From Acidimicrobiaceae bacterium (lineage in GTDB: Bacteria; Actinomycetota; Acidimicrobiia; Acidimicrobiales; UBA8592): a stretch of DNA of 43,926 nt. This document shows, piece after piece, positions 42,474-43,926 of the stretch. Numbering within the stretch: the first letter of the stretch is position 1; each line of letters starts with the position of its first letter. The notes under the pieces were generated by a model, which was not told the DNA's origin, did no database searches, and saw only the letters and a program-made list of their open reading frames with translations. Location of the stretch: the NCBI GenBank assembly GCA_002709645.1, contig PAQG01000012.1, positions 1 through 43,926 of the forward strand, read 5' to 3'. Position numbers and translations under genes: made by a program.

Positions 42474-43008
42474 TGGTAGAAGCAATTTCTGTCTGAAGAC
42501 TGTTTCGGCTTTCTAGATACAACAGGTCAGTTTTGCAGAAGATATGAGAATTCATCCTAATGGCTCTCAGCAGAGATCTATTAGGGTCCGTTCGGCTTTT
42601 ATTTGGACTTCCGCCCGGTTCAAGCAAAGAGATGATAGTAATTTGCTTGAGATTCTTTAACGCCCTTTTGACTCGACCTTTCTTGCTAAAGACAAAAGAA
42701 ACGCCAGGAATAAAAATACGTTCAAACCAGCTTTTCACATGTGGCGGGAATACCCCGTTTCTCATTGGGTAACAGATAAAAAGCCCATCCGAATTCCTCA
42801 CTAATTCAGCAGACCTTATTTGTGCTTCGGTGATTAAATTTGCAGGTTCATGATAAGCAAGTCTTTCCTGATCGCTCATGAACGTTTCAAAACCTTCATC
42901 TATAAGATTTAGGATTGTAACTTCATGACCGCGATTTTGAAGTTCGCATTTCACGAGTGTGGGGATTTCATTCGTATGGTGGAAACCATCTATTAAGAGA
43001 ATTTGCAT
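42463..43008 (-). CDS. Flavodoxin-fold NAD(P)H oxidoreductase, second copy
   Basis: 181-residue protein, distantly like its convergent neighbour: MQILLIDGFHHTNEIPTLVKCELQNRGHEVTILNLIDEGFETFMSDQERLAYHEPANL, then LFICYPMRNGVFPPHVKSWFERIFIPGVSF, as in NQO1-like quinone reductases and YwrO/KefF. The PPxVKxWFERIF helix is typical. ATG at 43008 is chosen; a TTG at 43014 is possible and neither has a clear Shine-Dalgarno. It is divergent from the terminal LLM gene with an ACGTA-T-TACGT palindrome in the spacer. Confidence 0.8.
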   Translation of the reverse strand: MQILLIDGFHHTNEIPTLVKCELQNRGHEVTILNLIDEGFETFMSDQERLAYHEPANLITEAQIRSAELVRNSDGLFICYPMRNGVFPPHVKSWFERIFIPGVSFVFSKKGRVKRALKNLKQITIISLLEPGGSPNKSRTDPNRSLLRAIRMNSHIFCKTDLLYLESRNSLQTEIASTINI

Positions 43009-43093
43009 TCTCAAACAATAACGTATTACGTAGCCTCAATTAAGAAAATCCCGAAAGACTTGCACGAGTTTAATGTGCATGTACAGTCAAGCC

Positions 43094-43926
43094 ATGGCGC
43101 AAAGAATGGCTCTCTACCTACAAGACAAACATGATATACGGTATGAACTAGAGATAGCTAAGTACGCAGAGGAAAAAGGATTCTCAGAAATTTGGCAGGC
43201 AGATACCCGTTTGGCACGGGATTGCGTTGTACTCATGAGTGCGCTGCTAACAGAAACTAAGAAAATAAAGATTGGTAGCGGTGTTTTGCCGATATACACA
43301 AGAAACCCAGCTGTGATAGCTGCTACTTGGAGCACAATGTGGGAGCTAGCAGGACTCACACCTGAAGGGGAGAGCAGAGTTATGCTGGGATTGGGAGCAT
43401 GGTGGGAGCCAATAGCTTCACGAGTTGGAGCGGATCGTGTCCGCCCTCTGAAAGCTATGAAAGAGAATATTGAAGCAATTAGAGAGCTCTTTACTATGGA
43501 GGAAGTCAGTTATCAAGGTGATTTCGTTCAACTTGATCGAGTTAAACTCGATGTTGCGTATGGGTCAACTGAGCCTCGGAACATCCCGATATACATTGGA
43601 GCTACAGGTCCTAAAATGTTGCAGTTGAGCGGGGAAATCTCAGATGGACCTGTCCTCAACTACGTGGTTTCAACGGACTACATTAAAGATGCGGTCAACC
43701 AAGTAGAAATCGGTGCGAAAAAAAAGGGGAAAACCTTGGATGATGTTGACCGACCCGAGTTGTTAGCTTGCTCGTTGTCAGATGACGATCCCGAAATAGC
43801 AATAATGACAGGGAAATCGCTTGTGGCCTACTATTTAGGAACAGAACCACACATTATGAAAGCTTCCGGAGCTGACCCAGAACTTGTTGAAAAAGTGAAG
43901 GAAGTCGTTGGATGGCCTGCTCGAGA
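43094..43926 (+). CDS. F420-dependent LLM oxidoreductase (3' part cut by window edge)
   Basis: 277 codons visible. [72 protein letters not shown], then [38 protein letters not shown] and [22 protein letters not shown], the F420 Mer-like branch. An insertion (GLTPEGES) interrupts the usual 'L.DGR...G.G' turn. Possible starts are 43073, 43079 and 43094; none has a strong Shine-Dalgarno. The frame runs off the window end without a stop. Confidence 0.85.
   Translation, partial: MAQRMALYLQDKHDIRYELEIAKYAEEKGFSEIWQADTRLARDCVVLMSALLTETKKIKIGSGVLPIYTRNPAVIAATWSTMWELAGLTPEGESRVMLGLGAWWEPIASRVGADRVRPLKAMKENIEAIRELFTMEEVSYQGDFVQLDRVKLDVAYGSTEPRNIPIYIGATGPKMLQLSGEISDGPVLNYVVSTDYIKDAVNQVEIGAKKKGKTLDDVDRPELLACSLSDDDPEIAIMTGKSLVAYYLGTEPHIMKASGADPELVEKVKEVVGWPAR

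Noticed and set aside
1-43926. tRNA, rRNA, CRISPR arrays, IS elements, prophage or attachment sites
   Set aside because: None seen on either strand; intergenic spaces are short and no transposase, integrase or repeat array is present.

Overview
The window looks like a piece of a marine-type actinobacterial chromosome, most likely from the class Acidimicrobiia. The reasons are: AT-leaning coding sequence (mid-40s % GC by eye), frequent GTG and TTG starts, densely packed short operons with 1-8 base overlaps, a CtpE-type P-ATPase, a DUF3048 lipoprotein, six F420/flavin luciferase-like (LLM) oxidoreductases, and proteins whose closest recognisable relatives are mycobacterial steroid-catabolism enzymes. 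The taxonomic call is inference; no rRNA or marker gene is present.

Layout. 1-5.5 kb holds housekeeping and unknown genes: a truncated P-type ATPase, a Nudix hydrolase, an orphan LivK-like lipoprotein and three unrecognised proteins, one with an N-terminal membrane anchor. 5.9-10 kb is a plus-strand operon for sterol side-chain beta-oxidation: FadA5-like thiolase, Hsd4A-like SDR, IpdF-like SDR and alpha-methylacyl-CoA racemase. 10-12.8 kb is a minus-strand operon (SDR like Rv3549c, metallo-beta-lactamase-fold hydrolase, F420 LLM). It is divergent from the plus-strand operon ipdA-ipdB-ipdC plus two acyl-CoA dehydrogenase subunits (12.9-17.8 kb). The shared promoter region carries two palindromes that look like operators. 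17.9-20.4 kb has a thioesterase, a low-molecular-weight phosphatase, a PAQR membrane protein and a SpoU methyltransferase. 20.4-27.1 kb returns to steroid-type genes: SnoaL-like protein, FadD ligase, 3-alpha-hydroxysteroid dehydrogenase-like SDR, a membrane protein, another SDR, an LLM and a CYP142/125-like P450.

27.2-30 kb holds a tandem pair of fold-type II PLP enzymes. 30-32 kb has a DUF3048 lipoprotein and a VanX-type D-Ala-D-Ala dipeptidase. 32-34.5 kb pairs a phytoene-desaturase-like FAD oxidoreductase with an LLM. 34.6-36.5 kb is ubiD-ubiX. 36.6-40.3 kb has a cytosine-deaminase-like amidohydrolase coupled to an LLM, facing an ABC importer (permease and ATPase, no binding protein). 40.4-43.9 kb ends with a small monooxygenase-like protein, an LLM, two convergent flavodoxin-fold proteins and a truncated LLM.

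Together the P450 (terminal side-chain oxidation), FadD (CoA activation), racemase, Hsd4A-like and FadA5-like enzymes (beta-oxidation) and IpdA/B/C/F plus the dehydrogenase pair (C/D-ring opening) describe much of a cholesterol or phytosterol degradation route. Absent from this window are the A/B-ring genes (kstD, kshAB, hsaACD), echA20 and a KstR/KstR2-type regulator. I see no tRNA, rRNA, CRISPR array, insertion sequence or prophage. No previously undescribed defence-like system is evident; the most novel-looking content is the control sites and the uncharacterised partners (MBL fold, LLMs) tied to the ipd operon.
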